Positions 17,247-26,191 of a stretch of DNA of 64,000 nucleotides are shown piece after piece. The DNA is taken from NCBI GenBank assembly GCA_963668245.2, contig CAXXKB010000006.1, forward strand, positions 68,882 to 132,881, given 5' to 3'. Every line of letters starts with the position of its first letter. The stretch's first letter is position 1. The notes below the pieces were generated by a model, which saw only the letters and a program-made list of their open reading frames with translations, was not told where the DNA came from and made no database searches. The translations under genes and the position numbers were made by a program. This DNA comes from Anoxybacterium sp963668245 (GTDB taxonomy: Bacteria; Bacillota; Clostridia; Peptostreptococcales; Anaerovoracaceae).

Positions 17247-18161
17247 ATGGAAATGGAACTGTGCGAAAGAAACAATACCCATAAAGAGGCTGTTCAAAAA
17301 GAGCAGGATCAAGTGAAGGAACTGTTGCGACGCGGAACAGTTCGCCACTACTTTACAGGTCCAGAAAGCATTTGGACCAAAGAAGGCTTTGGAATCGTTG
17401 TAGGAGGACTTTTGACAACGGGATTTGGGCTTTTCATATTTCCAAGTATCATTCAGTATCTTGGCACCAGCCAAAAGCTAGAAATCTTATGCATGCTACT
17501 TGTGATTACTGGCACGATGTTTTGTATCAAGGGTGTCTATCAAATGATTCAAGATGGAAAAATGAGAAGAGAGCCTGTCTCTGATGAAGTATTTGATCAA
17601 ATCCTAGCCCATGATTTGGAAGAACTAAAGAAAATAAGCCAAAAATCGATTGAAGAAAGCTGCCAAGAATACAGGGATGAAATAAAAAATATCGATGAAT
17701 TTGTTCTTGTGAAAGGCCCAAGAGACTATGTATATAATGTGAATCTACCACTTCTTATGAAAGTGGGGGAAGATAATAAGGTACGATATTCAAACTTTTC
17801 TTTGATGGCACTTTTTTTGGGAAAAGAGAGAGCATTCCTCTTTACCTCGATTTACAATATGAGAGACGGAAAGAGTAAGTTCCATCATGTATATGAATGC
17901 CCTTATGGAGAAATGAGATTTGTCGGATTCCGAGATCAAAAGACAGAGACGATTAACCAAAAAGGAAAATCCCTTTCTCAAAATCTAAAAGTCATGGTAA
18001 TTGACGCAGGAGAGGGCGAACATGATACGCTTTCTATTCCAGTTGCAGACTACGATTTTATTCAAAAGAATGGTGGTTTTTTTGATATGGGCGACGCCCA
18101 AAAAGCTGTGGAAATATTGTCTGAAAAAATGAGCAAAGGCAATGATTCAATAATAAAGTAA
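17247..18161 (+). CDS. Membrane protein of unknown function
   Basis: 304 residues. A short charged N-terminus precedes two membrane helices (about 47-68 and 76-97, GFGIVVGGLLTTGFGLFIF and LEILCMLLVITGTMFCIKG). The rest is soluble, with a helical part (105-145) and a beta-rich part (150-300; VKGPRDYVYNVNLPLLMKVG, FSLMALFLGKERAFLFTSIY). It starts 2 bp after the DUF951 stop codon and shares its operon. I do not recognise the family. Confidence 0.7.
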   Translation: MEMELCERNNTHKEAVQKEQDQVKELLRRGTVRHYFTGPESIWTKEGFGIVVGGLLTTGFGLFIFPSIIQYLGTSQKLEILCMLLVITGTMFCIKGVYQMIQDGKMRREPVSDEVFDQILAHDLEELKKISQKSIEESCQEYRDEIKNIDEFVLVKGPRDYVYNVNLPLLMKVGEDNKVRYSNFSLMALFLGKERAFLFTSIYNMRDGKSKFHHVYECPYGEMRFVGFRDQKTETINQKGKSLSQNLKVMVIDAGEGEHDTLSIPVADYDFIQKNGGFFDMGDAQKAVEILSEKMSKGNDSIIK

Positions 18162-18190
18162 AAATATGAGTGAGTTTAGGAGTGAATTGA

Positions 18191-19672
18191 TTGATTACAA
18201 TTGCAATAGTATTTATTATTTATTTGGCACTGATGGTGGCCATTGGTTTTAAGTTTTATAGTAAAACCAGCAACTTGACAGATTATTTCTTAGGTGGTAG
18301 AAATTTGGGGAGTTGGCTTACGGCGTTATCAGCCCAAGCCTCGGACATGAGTGGATGGCTTTTAATTGGATTACCAGGAACCGCATATGTGATTTATGCA
18401 GGAACAGCAGAAGCAATTTGGACTGCCATCGGCCTTGTTGCAGGAACCTATTTGAACTGGCTTCTTGTAGCAAAAAGGTTAAGAACGTATACAGAGGTTT
18501 CAGGAAACTCTATCACAATTCCCGACTTTTTAGAAAACAGATTTAAAGATTCAAAACACATTCTTAGAATTGTATCAGCAGTGTTTATTGTGATCTTTTT
18601 CCTTGTTTATACATCTTCACAGTTTTCGGCTGGTGCAAAACTTTTTTCCACTGTATTTGGAATGAACTATACAGCCGGACTCATTCTTGGGGCAGCAATT
18701 ATTGTCAGTTACACCGCATTGGGTGGCTTTTCTGCAGTTTGCTGGACAGATGCAATTCAAGGAACCATTATGTTTTTTGCTCTTCTGATTGTACCGTTTA
18801 TGGCGGCAACAGAAATGGGAGGCGTCAGTGGTGTGGCAGAGCGATTGGCTCAGATTACACCTGAAACCTTTGGTTTCTTTCCACTGAAAGATGGAGCAAT
18901 CAATACGATGCTCATTGCTTCAGGCTTAGGGTGGGGCTTGGGATACTTTGGACAACCTCATATTTTAACCAGATTCATGGCGATTCAGTCTCCCGATATG
19001 ATTCGCAAATCAAGAAATATTGCAATGATTTGGGTAATTATCACTCTGTCTACTGCTGTGGCTATTGGTGTAATTGGAAAAGCTTACTTACCAGAATTGG
19101 CAGATGGGGAAACAATCTACATGGCAATGATTGACACCATGTTCCCTGATGTGGTTGCAGGAATCCTATTGACCGCAATTTTAGCGGCGATTATGAGTAC
19201 AGCAAGTTCACAACTCCTAGTGACAGCATCCTCTGCTTCAAGGGATTTGTACGCATTGTTATTTAAAAAGAGTACGGAAGGCACGGAAATCGTGTGGGTG
19301 AGCAGAGCTACTGTTTTAATCGTTTCGTTGATTGCGATTGTCCTTGCTATGGATGCAAATAGCTCAGTATTTGGTTTGGTTTCTTGCGCTTGGGGCGGAT
19401 TCGGCTCTGCATTTGGACCGCTGATTTTATTCGCACTATTTTGGAAAAGAACAACGGTACAAGGAGCGGTCGTTGGAATGCTCACTGGTGGCATTGTTGA
19501 CTTAGGTTGGTATGCAATGAAAGGATATGGCGGGATTTTCTCCGTATATGAAATTATCCCTGGGTTTATTGCGTCCTCAATCTTAATTATTGTTGTCAGC
19601 TTAGCCACAAAACTGCCAAAAGAAATAGAAGCTGAGTTTGAATTATTCCAAAAACCATGGGTACAAAAATAG
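18191..19672 (+). CDS. putP: Sodium/proline symporter
   Basis: A 493-residue SSS-family transporter with about 13 membrane helices. DYFLGGRNLGSWLTALSAQA is the sodium-site helix region, and WTDAIQGTIM, GWGLGYFGQPHILTRFMAI and AAIMSTASSQLLVTASS match PutP. Start is TTG at 18191, 8 nt after AGGAG; no ATG fits. Proline is the likely substrate; other SSS substrates cannot be excluded. Confidence 0.9.
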   Translation: MITIAIVFIIYLALMVAIGFKFYSKTSNLTDYFLGGRNLGSWLTALSAQASDMSGWLLIGLPGTAYVIYAGTAEAIWTAIGLVAGTYLNWLLVAKRLRTYTEVSGNSITIPDFLENRFKDSKHILRIVSAVFIVIFFLVYTSSQFSAGAKLFSTVFGMNYTAGLILGAAIIVSYTALGGFSAVCWTDAIQGTIMFFALLIVPFMAATEMGGVSGVAERLAQITPETFGFFPLKDGAINTMLIASGLGWGLGYFGQPHILTRFMAIQSPDMIRKSRNIAMIWVIITLSTAVAIGVIGKAYLPELADGETIYMAMIDTMFPDVVAGILLTAILAAIMSTASSQLLVTASSASRDLYALLFKKSTEGTEIVWVSRATVLIVSLIAIVLAMDANSSVFGLVSCAWGGFGSAFGPLILFALFWKRTTVQGAVVGMLTGGIVDLGWYAMKGYGGIFSVYEIIPGFIASSILIIVVSLATKLPKEIEAEFELFQKPWVQK

Positions 19673-19695
19673 TATAAAAATACTTCGATAAATGT

Positions 19696-19723
19696 TTGAC
19701 AGACTTTCCGGAGGGTATATAAT
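19696..19723 (+). promoter_or_regulatory. Strong sigma-A promoter of a small acidic protein gene
   Basis: TTGACA (19696-19701), 16-bp spacer, TATAAT (19718-19723). Confidence 0.75.
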
Positions 19724-19763
19724 AATAACACAGAGACAATCATTTTTAAAGGAGGAAAATATT

Positions 19764-19958
19764 ATGGCAGACGAAAGAAAAAACCCTTGTGGTGACGATT
19801 TAGAGATTGATGAGTACTTAGACGGGACAATCTGTGAAATCAAAGAAGATGAAGAAGAAATCAACGATATCAAAACACCATCTACAGAACAATTTGATGT
19901 AGACGCTCCAGAAGCTCCAAAAGTAATTGAGGATGAATATCTGGGAAAATCAGAATAG
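19764..19958 (+). CDS. Small acidic protein of unknown function
   Basis: A 64-residue, strongly acidic protein (MADERKNPCGDDLEIDEYLD) with two cysteines and no membrane segment. The start is set by AAAGGAGG 7 nt upstream; an upstream in-frame ATG lies in the promoter. It has its own near-consensus promoter and its own terminator, so it is a single-gene unit that could be well expressed. I do not recognise a family; the long Asp/Glu run (EIKEDEEEINDI) suggests an unstructured tail. Confidence 0.7.
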   Translation: MADERKNPCGDDLEIDEYLDGTICEIKEDEEEINDIKTPSTEQFDVDAPEAPKVIEDEYLGKSE

Positions 19959-19995
19959 GGATTCGTTGAACTGAATAAAAATGTCAAATAAGCTT

Positions 19996-20029
19996 TCCGG
20001 TAAAGAGGTTTTCTTTTTACCGGATTTTT
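19996..20029 (+). terminator. Rho-independent terminator of the small acidic gene
   Basis: TCCGGTAAA pairs with TTTACCGGA, then TTTTTC. Confidence 0.8.
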
Positions 20030-20043
20030 CTATAAAATAACAA

Positions 20044-20072
20044 TTGACAAAAAGAGTGAACTTTTGTATACT
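20044..20072 (+). promoter_or_regulatory. Promoter of the leu operon
   Basis: TTGACA (20044-20049), 17-bp spacer, TATACT (20067-20072), directly ahead of the T-box leader. Confidence 0.8.
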
Positions 20073-20084
20073 CTTAACAATAAC

Positions 20085-20346
20085 AAAAAATGCTATGACG
20101 GAGTATTTGTTGATTCGTTTACGTTTCAGAGAGTCGGTGGGCGCTGGAAACCGATACGTAGAAGAGACAATCTCGCTCCTGAGCAGGCTCCCTAACGCAG
20201 ATGCAATTAAGGAGTCCCGGAAGGCCCCGTTATCTTAGCCGAGGATTTGTTAGAATCCAGTGAGTTGACTGCACGTGCAGTAAACAGGGTGGTACCGCGG
20301 TAGATTTATCGTCCCTGGAGCTTGTTAGAAGCTTCAGGGATTTTTT
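20085..20346 (+). ncRNA. Leucine T-box leader of leuACDB
   Basis: Contains the conserved T-box bulge GGGTGGTACCGCGG (20287-20300), stem I elements (AGAGAGTCGGTGGGCGCTGG) and a terminator TCCCTGGAGCTT / AAGCTTCAGGGA with a T6 run ending at 20346. The likely specifier is CTC (20172-20174), a leucine codon, which matches leuA downstream. Uncharged tRNA-Leu would favour the antiterminator formed with the T-box bulge. Confidence 0.92.
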
Positions 20347-20405
20347 ATGTGGTAAAACAAATCCGACTGAAGCAAATAGAATGATTTCTTTAGGAGGAAA
20401 AAACA

Positions 20406-21926
20406 ATGACAAAGATGATTAAAATTTTTGACACAACGCTACGAGATGGAGAGCAATCGCCAGGCTGCAGTATGAATCTCAAAGAAAAAATTGAGATGGC
20501 AAAACAACTAGAACGCATGAAGGTTGATGTAATTGAAGCCGGATTTGCAATTTCATCTCCTGGAGATTTTACTTCTGTAAAAACCATTGCAGAAACAATT
20601 AAGGATTGTACCGTAGCAAGCTTGGCTAGAACAACAGAACAAGATATTGATCGGGCTTGGGAAGCTTTAACAGGAGCAGTGTCCCCTCGAATTCATACAT
20701 TTATTGCAACATCTCCAATTCATATGGAATATAAACTATTGATGACGCCAGATGAAGTGTATGAGAGATCTGTTGCGATGGTAAAACATGCAAAAAGGTA
20801 TTGCAGTGATATTGAATGGTCTGCTGAGGATGCAACAAGAAGTGAGCCTGAATTTTTGGCCCGAGTGATAGAAGGCGTTATCAAAGCAGGGGCAACAACA
20901 ATCAATTTGCCAGATACTGTTGGATATACAACGCCAGATGAATATTACACATTTTTGATGAAGCTTCAAGAATTGGCGCCATCTCTTGGAAATGTAATTA
21001 TTTCTGCTCACTGTCACAATGATTTGGGTCTTGGAGTGGCAAATTCACTTGCGGCAATAAAAGCTGGTGCAAAACAGATTGAATGCACAATCAACGGAAT
21101 TGGAGAACGAGCCGGTAACTCGGCAATGGAAGAAATCGTCATGGCACTGCATACAAGAAGAGATTTTCTTCAGGCAGAGACAAGAATTGTGACAACTGAG
21201 ATTATGAGAGCATCAAATTTGCTCAGCAGAATTACAGGAGTGAAAGTACAACCAAATAAAGCAATTGTTGGTGAAAATGCATTTGCTCATGAATCAGGAA
21301 TCCATCAACATGGCGTGATGAAAAATAAGGAAACTTATGAAATCATGAAACCAGAATCCGTAGGGCTGAATGCGAATAATTTAGTTCTTGGAAAACACTC
21401 TGGAAAGCATGCATTCCGCGACAAGATAAAGAATTTAGGGTACGATTTAACCGATTCTGAACTAGATGCAATGTTTGCAAAGTTCAAAGAACTTGCTGAT
21501 AAGAAGAAGTCAGTATATGATAGAGACATTGAGGCTTTGATTTCCAAGGAAGCAGTTCAAGTTCCAAAGACATACAGACTTCAAAATTATGTCATCAATA
21601 GCGGGAATACGATTACTTCCACTGCGGTAATCAAGATGATAAAAGATGAAAAAGTAATTGAAAAAGTATCCAGAGGAGAAGGACCCATCGATGCATCCTT
21701 CAAAGCAATTGAAAAGATTGTTGGAATGGATTTTACATTGGAAGATTATCAAATTCAATCTGTTACAGAAGGGGAAGACGCGCTTGGAGATGCCATGGTA
21801 AAAATCAGCGACGGAAACGGCACTATCTTTACCGGCAGAGGGCTTTCTACCGATATTATTGAAGCAAGTATTCATGCATATATTAATGCGGTTAATAAGA
21901 TGATTTATGGAAAAAATAACGATTAA
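20406..21926 (+). CDS. leuA: 2-isopropylmalate synthase
   Basis: Condenses 2-ketoisovalerate with acetyl-CoA, the first step of leucine synthesis. The TIM barrel opens with FDTTLRDGEQSPGCSM (metal Asp, Arg), followed by HCHNDLGLGVANSLAAI (metal His pair) and ERAGNSAMEEIVMAL. The C-terminal LeuA regulatory domain starts near residue 385 and probably gives leucine feedback. At 506 residues it has full length. Start behind AGGAGG. Confidence 0.96.
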   Translation: MTKMIKIFDTTLRDGEQSPGCSMNLKEKIEMAKQLERMKVDVIEAGFAISSPGDFTSVKTIAETIKDCTVASLARTTEQDIDRAWEALTGAVSPRIHTFIATSPIHMEYKLLMTPDEVYERSVAMVKHAKRYCSDIEWSAEDATRSEPEFLARVIEGVIKAGATTINLPDTVGYTTPDEYYTFLMKLQELAPSLGNVIISAHCHNDLGLGVANSLAAIKAGAKQIECTINGIGERAGNSAMEEIVMALHTRRDFLQAETRIVTTEIMRASNLLSRITGVKVQPNKAIVGENAFAHESGIHQHGVMKNKETYEIMKPESVGLNANNLVLGKHSGKHAFRDKIKNLGYDLTDSELDAMFAKFKELADKKKSVYDRDIEALISKEAVQVPKTYRLQNYVINSGNTITSTAVIKMIKDEKVIEKVSRGEGPIDASFKAIEKIVGMDFTLEDYQIQSVTEGEDALGDAMVKISDGNGTIFTGRGLSTDIIEASIHAYINAVNKMIYGKNND

Positions 21927-21940
21927 AGGAGGATATACAA

Positions 21941-23218
21941 ATGGGAATGACTATGACTCAGAAAATATTGGCAGCACATGCTGGGCTTAAAGAAGTCAAG
22001 ACTGGACAATTTATTGAAGCGGACTTAGACATTGTATTGGCAAATGATATTACAGGTCCTGTGGCAATTAAAGAGTTTAATAAGATGGGTGCAACCAGTG
22101 TCTTTGATAAGAATAAGGTTGTGCTTGTGCCGGATCACTTTACTCCTAACAAAGACATCAAGGCAGCAGAGCAGTGTAAAATGCTTCGAGAATTCGCAGT
22201 AGATCAATCGGTAGAAAACTACTTCGAAGTCGGCGAGATGGGGATCGAGCATGCATTGCTTCCAGAAAAGGGAATCGTTGTGGCAGGAGATGCTGTAATC
22301 GGAGCAGATTCACATACGTGTACTTACGGTGCTCTTGGTGCATTTGCAACAGGAATCGGTTCTACTGATATGGCAGCAGGCATGGCAAGAGGAAAAGCAT
22401 GGTTTAAAGTTCCTTCTGCAATCAAATTCGAGCTTACAGGGAAACCGACCAAATGGGTAAGCGGAAAAGATGTGATTCTCCATATCATTGGTATGATTGG
22501 TGTGGACGGAGCCCTTTATCAGTCGATGGAGTTTATGGGCCCTGGATTAATCAATCTCTCCATGGATGATCGTCTTGCCATGGCAAATATGGCAATTGAA
22601 GCAGGCGCAAAAAATGGAATCTTTATGGTAGACGAAAAGACTCTAGCCTATTTGGAAGAACATAAAAACCAGAATCCTGCATTTGAAAAAACGGTAAAAG
22701 TATATGCACCAGATGAAGATGCTGTGTATGAAAGAACCTACACCATTGACTTGTCCACCATCAGACCGACTGTTGCATTTCCACATCTACCAGAAAATAC
22801 AAGAACCATTGACGAAGTAGGAGATATCAAAATAGATCAGGTCATCATCGGTTCTTGCACAAATGGAAGAATCGAAGACATGCAGGTAACTGCCGAAATT
22901 TTAAAAGACAAGAAAGTTGCAAAAAACATGCGTTGTATCATTTTCCCAGGAACACAGGAAATTTATTTAGAGTGTGTTAGAAAAGGGTATGCAGAAATCT
23001 TTGTAAAAGCAGGGGCTGTTTTTTCAACCCCAACTTGTGGACCGTGCTTGGGCGGGCATATGGGGATATTAGCTGCTGGAGAACGTGCAGTAGCCACAAC
23101 CAATCGAAATTTTGTAGGAAGAATGGGACATGTAGAATCGGAAATCTATTTGGCGAGTCCTGCTGTAGCAGCAGCCTCTGCAATCGCAGGGAAAATATTT
23201 AACCCCGAGCAACTATAG
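21941..23218 (+). CDS. leuC: 3-isopropylmalate dehydratase large subunit
   Basis: With LeuD isomerises 2- to 3-isopropylmalate. An aconitase-fold protein: DSHTCTYGALGAFATGIGST, GSCTNGRIEDM (first cluster Cys) and TPTCGPCLGGHMGILA (other two), giving three ligands for the 4Fe-4S cluster. The 425-residue length is that of the short archaeal/clostridial HACN-type subunits. AAAGGAGG precedes the ATG. Confidence 0.95.
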   Translation: MGMTMTQKILAAHAGLKEVKTGQFIEADLDIVLANDITGPVAIKEFNKMGATSVFDKNKVVLVPDHFTPNKDIKAAEQCKMLREFAVDQSVENYFEVGEMGIEHALLPEKGIVVAGDAVIGADSHTCTYGALGAFATGIGSTDMAAGMARGKAWFKVPSAIKFELTGKPTKWVSGKDVILHIIGMIGVDGALYQSMEFMGPGLINLSMDDRLAMANMAIEAGAKNGIFMVDEKTLAYLEEHKNQNPAFEKTVKVYAPDEDAVYERTYTIDLSTIRPTVAFPHLPENTRTIDEVGDIKIDQVIIGSCTNGRIEDMQVTAEILKDKKVAKNMRCIIFPGTQEIYLECVRKGYAEIFVKAGAVFSTPTCGPCLGGHMGILAAGERAVATTNRNFVGRMGHVESEIYLASPAVAAASAIAGKIFNPEQL

Positions 23219-23286
23219 AGCGTGTAAAGCTTGTTGAATGAAATATAATTCCAAGGGAAAATCTTTGGTCAGAAAGGAATAATAAC

Positions 23287-23766
23287 ATGGGAAAAGTATA
23301 TAAATACGGAGAAAATGTCGATACAGATGTAATCATTCCTGCAAGACATTTAAATACTTCTGATCCTGCCGAGTTGGCAAAGCACTGTATGGAAGATATC
23401 GATGCCTCTTTTGCAGGAAATGTAAAAGAAGGGGATATTATTGTTGCTGGTAAAAATTTTGGATGTGGTTCATCAAGGGAGCATGCACCGATTGCAATCA
23501 AAGCATCTGGAGTGAGCTGTGTCATAGCGCCTACCTTTGCCAGAATTTTTTATCGAAACTCCTTTAATACGGGGCTTCCGATTCTAGAATGCGATGAGGC
23601 AGCAAAGAAAATTAATGCTGGAGATGAAGTCGAAGTAAACTTTAAAACGGGAGAGATTACAAACAAGACGAAAAATGAATCGTATCAAGCTGAGCCATTC
23701 CCTGAATTTATCACAAAAATTATTGAAAGTGACGGACTGGTTAACTACGTAAAAAATAATTTATAG
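23287..23766 (+). CDS. leuD: 3-isopropylmalate dehydratase small subunit
   Basis: Swivel domain partner of LeuC, 159 residues. GENVDTDVIIPARHLNTSDP is at the N-terminus and GKNFGCGSSREHAPIAIKASG carries the substrate-recognition loop. Short form matching the short LeuC. Starts behind AAAGGAA; 68 bp after leuC. Confidence 0.95.
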   Translation: MGKVYKYGENVDTDVIIPARHLNTSDPAELAKHCMEDIDASFAGNVKEGDIIVAGKNFGCGSSREHAPIAIKASGVSCVIAPTFARIFYRNSFNTGLPILECDEAAKKINAGDEVEVNFKTGEITNKTKNESYQAEPFPEFITKIIESDGLVNYVKNNL

Positions 23767-23786
23767 AATGATAAGAGGAGAATAAC

Positions 23787-24866
23787 ATGAATTATAAAAT
23801 CGCGTTGGTTCCAGGAGATGGAATTGGACCGGAAGTAGTGGCGGAAGCAGTAAAAGTGATGGATCGAATCGGAGCGAAATACGGACACCAGTTTGATTAC
23901 GAAACCGTTCTAGCCGGGGGTGCTGCAATCGATGCGGAAGGTGAATGCTTGCCTCAAAAAACCATCGATGTTTGCAAAAACAGTGATGCAGTCCTGCTTG
24001 GTGCTGTTGGTGGATGGCAGTGGGATACCTTGCCTGGAGACAAAAGACCAGAGCGGGCATTGCTTGGACTCAGGAAGGAACTAGGCCTTTTCGCAAATCT
24101 TAGACCTGCATTGCTGTTTGAAGAGCTAGCTGATGCATGTCCACTGAAGCCTGAAATTATTCAGGGTGGTCTGGACATCGTAGTGGTCAGAGAACTGACT
24201 GGTGGGATTTATTTTGGAGAAAAAGGATTCAAGGACACTGACTTAGGACCAGCCGCATATGATGTAGAACAGTATGCAGAAGAAGAAGTTCGAAGAATTG
24301 CCATTGTGGCATTTGATATGGCTATGAAACGAGATAAGAAATTGACCAGTGTTGACAAAGCAAATGTATTGGAAAGCTCGAGGCTTTGGAGAAGAGTTGT
24401 AACGGAAGTCTCAAAAGATTATCCAGAAGTAGAGCTAAGTCATCTATATATTGACAATGCGGCTATGCAGATGGTAAGAAATCCAAAGCAGTTTGACGTG
24501 ATTGTTACGAGCAATATTTTCGGTGACATTTTATCGGACGAAGCGAGTATGATTACTGGTTCTATTGGTATGCTCCCTTCTGCGAGCTTAGCAAAAGGTA
24601 ATTTTGGAATGTATGAACCAGTCCATGGTTCTGCACCGGATATTGCAGGACAAAATAAAGCAAATCCAATGGCTACGATTCTTTCTGTGGCAATGATGAT
24701 GCGGTATACTTTTGGGCTTACCAAAGAGGCAGATGAAATCGAAGCTGCGGTGAAAGCAGTCTTGACAGATGGATTCCGCACTGCTGACCTTGTAGTGGTA
24801 GGCCAGTCAGCGCTTGGAACAAAAGAAGCGGGCGATATGATTGCAGATGCGATTTATAAAGCATAA
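23787..24866 (+). CDS. leuB: 3-isopropylmalate dehydrogenase
   Basis: Oxidises and decarboxylates 3-isopropylmalate with NAD+. Motifs include LVPGDGIGPEV, AVLLGAVGGWQWD, VVRELTGGIYFGEKG, DKANVLESSRLWR and the metal region IVTSNIFGDILSDEASMITG; GSAPDIAGQNKANP is the cofactor loop. 359 residues, full length. Last clear gene of the leu operon. Confidence 0.96.
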   Translation: MNYKIALVPGDGIGPEVVAEAVKVMDRIGAKYGHQFDYETVLAGGAAIDAEGECLPQKTIDVCKNSDAVLLGAVGGWQWDTLPGDKRPERALLGLRKELGLFANLRPALLFEELADACPLKPEIIQGGLDIVVVRELTGGIYFGEKGFKDTDLGPAAYDVEQYAEEEVRRIAIVAFDMAMKRDKKLTSVDKANVLESSRLWRRVVTEVSKDYPEVELSHLYIDNAAMQMVRNPKQFDVIVTSNIFGDILSDEASMITGSIGMLPSASLAKGNFGMYEPVHGSAPDIAGQNKANPMATILSVAMMMRYTFGLTKEADEIEAAVKAVLTDGFRTADLVVVGQSALGTKEAGDMIADAIYKA

Positions 24867-24882
24867 GAACCTACGGGAGGAA

Positions 24883-24924
24883 ATGAATAACAGCTCAAAT
24901 ACGATACAAGAAATAAAGCATTGA
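24883..24924 (+). CDS. Possible 13-codon peptide or relic start after leuB
   Basis: GGGAGGAA directly precedes an ATG followed by 12 more sense codons (MNNSSNTIQEIKH) and TGA. The ribosome site is as strong as those of the leu genes, so this may be the remains of a further operon gene. No family can be assigned. Confidence 0.25.
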   Translation: MNNSSNTIQEIKH

Positions 24925-24936
24925 AATGACAGAGGA

Positions 24937-24960
24937 AAGGCGCATGGAAACATGCGCCTT
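24937..24960 (+). terminator. Hairpin at the end of the leu operon
   Basis: AAGGCGCATG-GAAA-CATGCGCCTT, a perfect 10-bp stem with a GNRA-type loop. The following tract has few T's, so it may act as an RNA-stabilising hairpin as well as a terminator. Confidence 0.55.
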
Positions 24961-25006
24961 AGTTGTATCTTAAATCTCTATTATATGAAAGAGTAGCATG
25001 AGAGGT

Positions 25007-25939
25007 CTAAGATACGTCTATATGGGAAACTTTTTTGTATTTTTGCAGAATTCCAGTTGGGAATTGTGCGAATAGAATTGCGGAAAATACGATGATGCAA
25101 CCAACTGCTTCTTGACCTGAAATTCTTTCTTGTAGTAAAACCATCCCTGCTATCAAAGCAAATACAGATTCTAAAGAAAGAATAAGGGAAGCAACAGCAG
25201 GTTCTGCATTTTTCTGACCGATGACTTGCAGCGTGTAAGCAACACCGCAGGACATGATGCCGGCATAAAGGAGTGGAATGAGACCTGAAATCAATCCGTC
25301 TATAGTGATGGTCTCAAGGCCAATCATAAGTGGCAAAGAAATTAATCCACTGACCAAAAATTGAATTGCAGAAAACTGAACTCCATCTGTTTTGGAAGAA
25401 AAATAGTCAATTACTAAGATATGAAGAGAGTAGCCAAAAGCACTGACTAGAATAAGGAAATCTCCCTTTCCAAGGGAAAGTCCTTCCTTTATGCTCAAAA
25501 CATAAAAACCGGTTGCAGCCAAAACCACTGAAAACCATACTAAGGGTTTAACCTTTTTTCCTATGAAAATACCTAAAATCGGCACAATAACAATATAAAG
25601 TGCTGTGATAAAACCAGCTTTCCCAGCTGTCGTGTAGACCATACCAAATTGTTGTAGTGAACTAGCAATAAACAAGATGATTCCGCTGGAAAATCCCCCC
25701 AGAAATAAGTCTCTGCTTGTATAGGAAATGCTTTTTTGGAAAACCATGTACTTTTTTTTCTGGATGGAGCTAGATTGGAATACAATAATCGGCAATAACA
25801 CAAAAGCTCCTATGATATAACGAAGCCCATTAAAGGTAAATGGCCCTAAACTATCCATTCCTGCTCTCTGCGCCACAAAAGAAATTCCCCATATAAATGC
25901 TGCAAGAAACAACAGTAAATCATTTTTCATTTTTTTCAT
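25007..25939 (-). CDS. EamA/DMT-family transporter under a sigma-54 promoter
   Basis: A 310-residue protein with two EamA repeats and about ten membrane helices (LLLFLAAFIWGISFVAQRAG at the start, LILSLESVFALIAGMVLLQE in the second repeat). The start MKKMKNDLLLF follows GAGAGG; earlier in-frame codons overlap the promoter. The family exports or imports amino acids and metabolites. A -24/-12 promoter lies just upstream, and the divergent gene encodes a sigma-54 activator with a lysine-catabolic enzyme fold. Its substrate is therefore probably lysine or a diaminohexanoate-type intermediate; that is inference. Confidence 0.88.
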   Translation of the reverse strand: MKKMKNDLLLFLAAFIWGISFVAQRAGMDSLGPFTFNGLRYIIGAFVLLPIIVFQSSSIQKKKYMVFQKSISYTSRDLFLGGFSSGIILFIASSLQQFGMVYTTAGKAGFITALYIVIVPILGIFIGKKVKPLVWFSVVLAATGFYVLSIKEGLSLGKGDFLILVSAFGYSLHILVIDYFSSKTDGVQFSAIQFLVSGLISLPLMIGLETITIDGLISGLIPLLYAGIMSCGVAYTLQVIGQKNAEPAVASLILSLESVFALIAGMVLLQERISGQEAVGCIIVFSAILFAQFPTGILQKYKKVSHIDVS

Positions 25940-25962
25940 ACATAACACCTCTCTATTTAATA

Positions 25963-25981
25963 AAGCAATTTGGATGCCAAT
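25963..25981 (-). promoter_or_regulatory. Sigma-54 (-24/-12) promoter of the EamA transporter
   Basis: The minus strand reads TTGGCATCCAAATTGCTTT. GG (25978-25977) and GC (25966-25965) are spaced exactly as in TGGCAC-N5-TTGCW. The start codon lies 24 bp downstream of the -12 GC. Confidence 0.8.
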
Positions 25982-26073
25982 GATACATTGGAAAAGAAAA
26001 ATAGAATTTGTGATGAAGTGCATTGGGGTGAGCGCGTTTCAAGGAAATATGAAAACAAACAATCAATAAAACC

Positions 26074-26120
26074 GAGTTGAAAACGATTCGAATGCGGAAT
26101 CGATGAGTTGAAAACGATTC
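26074..26120. promoter_or_regulatory. Twin 16-bp repeats, probable activator sites
   Basis: GAGTTGAAAACGATTC occurs at 26074-26089 and 26105-26120, identical and in direct orientation, 31 bp apart (about three helical turns). They lie about 120-165 bp upstream of the predicted sigma-54 start, where enhancer sites of these activators sit. The second copy also abuts the -35 box of the regulator gene, so autoregulation is possible. Confidence 0.7.
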
Positions 26121-26126
26121 AAAAAC

Positions 26127-26155
26127 TAGACAAAAAAACAACAGTGTAGTATAAT
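26127..26155 (+). promoter_or_regulatory. Sigma-A promoter of the sigma-54 activator gene
   Basis: TAGACA (26127-26132), 17-bp spacer, TATAAT (26150-26155). Confidence 0.7.
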
Positions 26156-26191
26156 ACGATTAGTAGAAAAAGAGGGTGAGGAGGATGCGAT

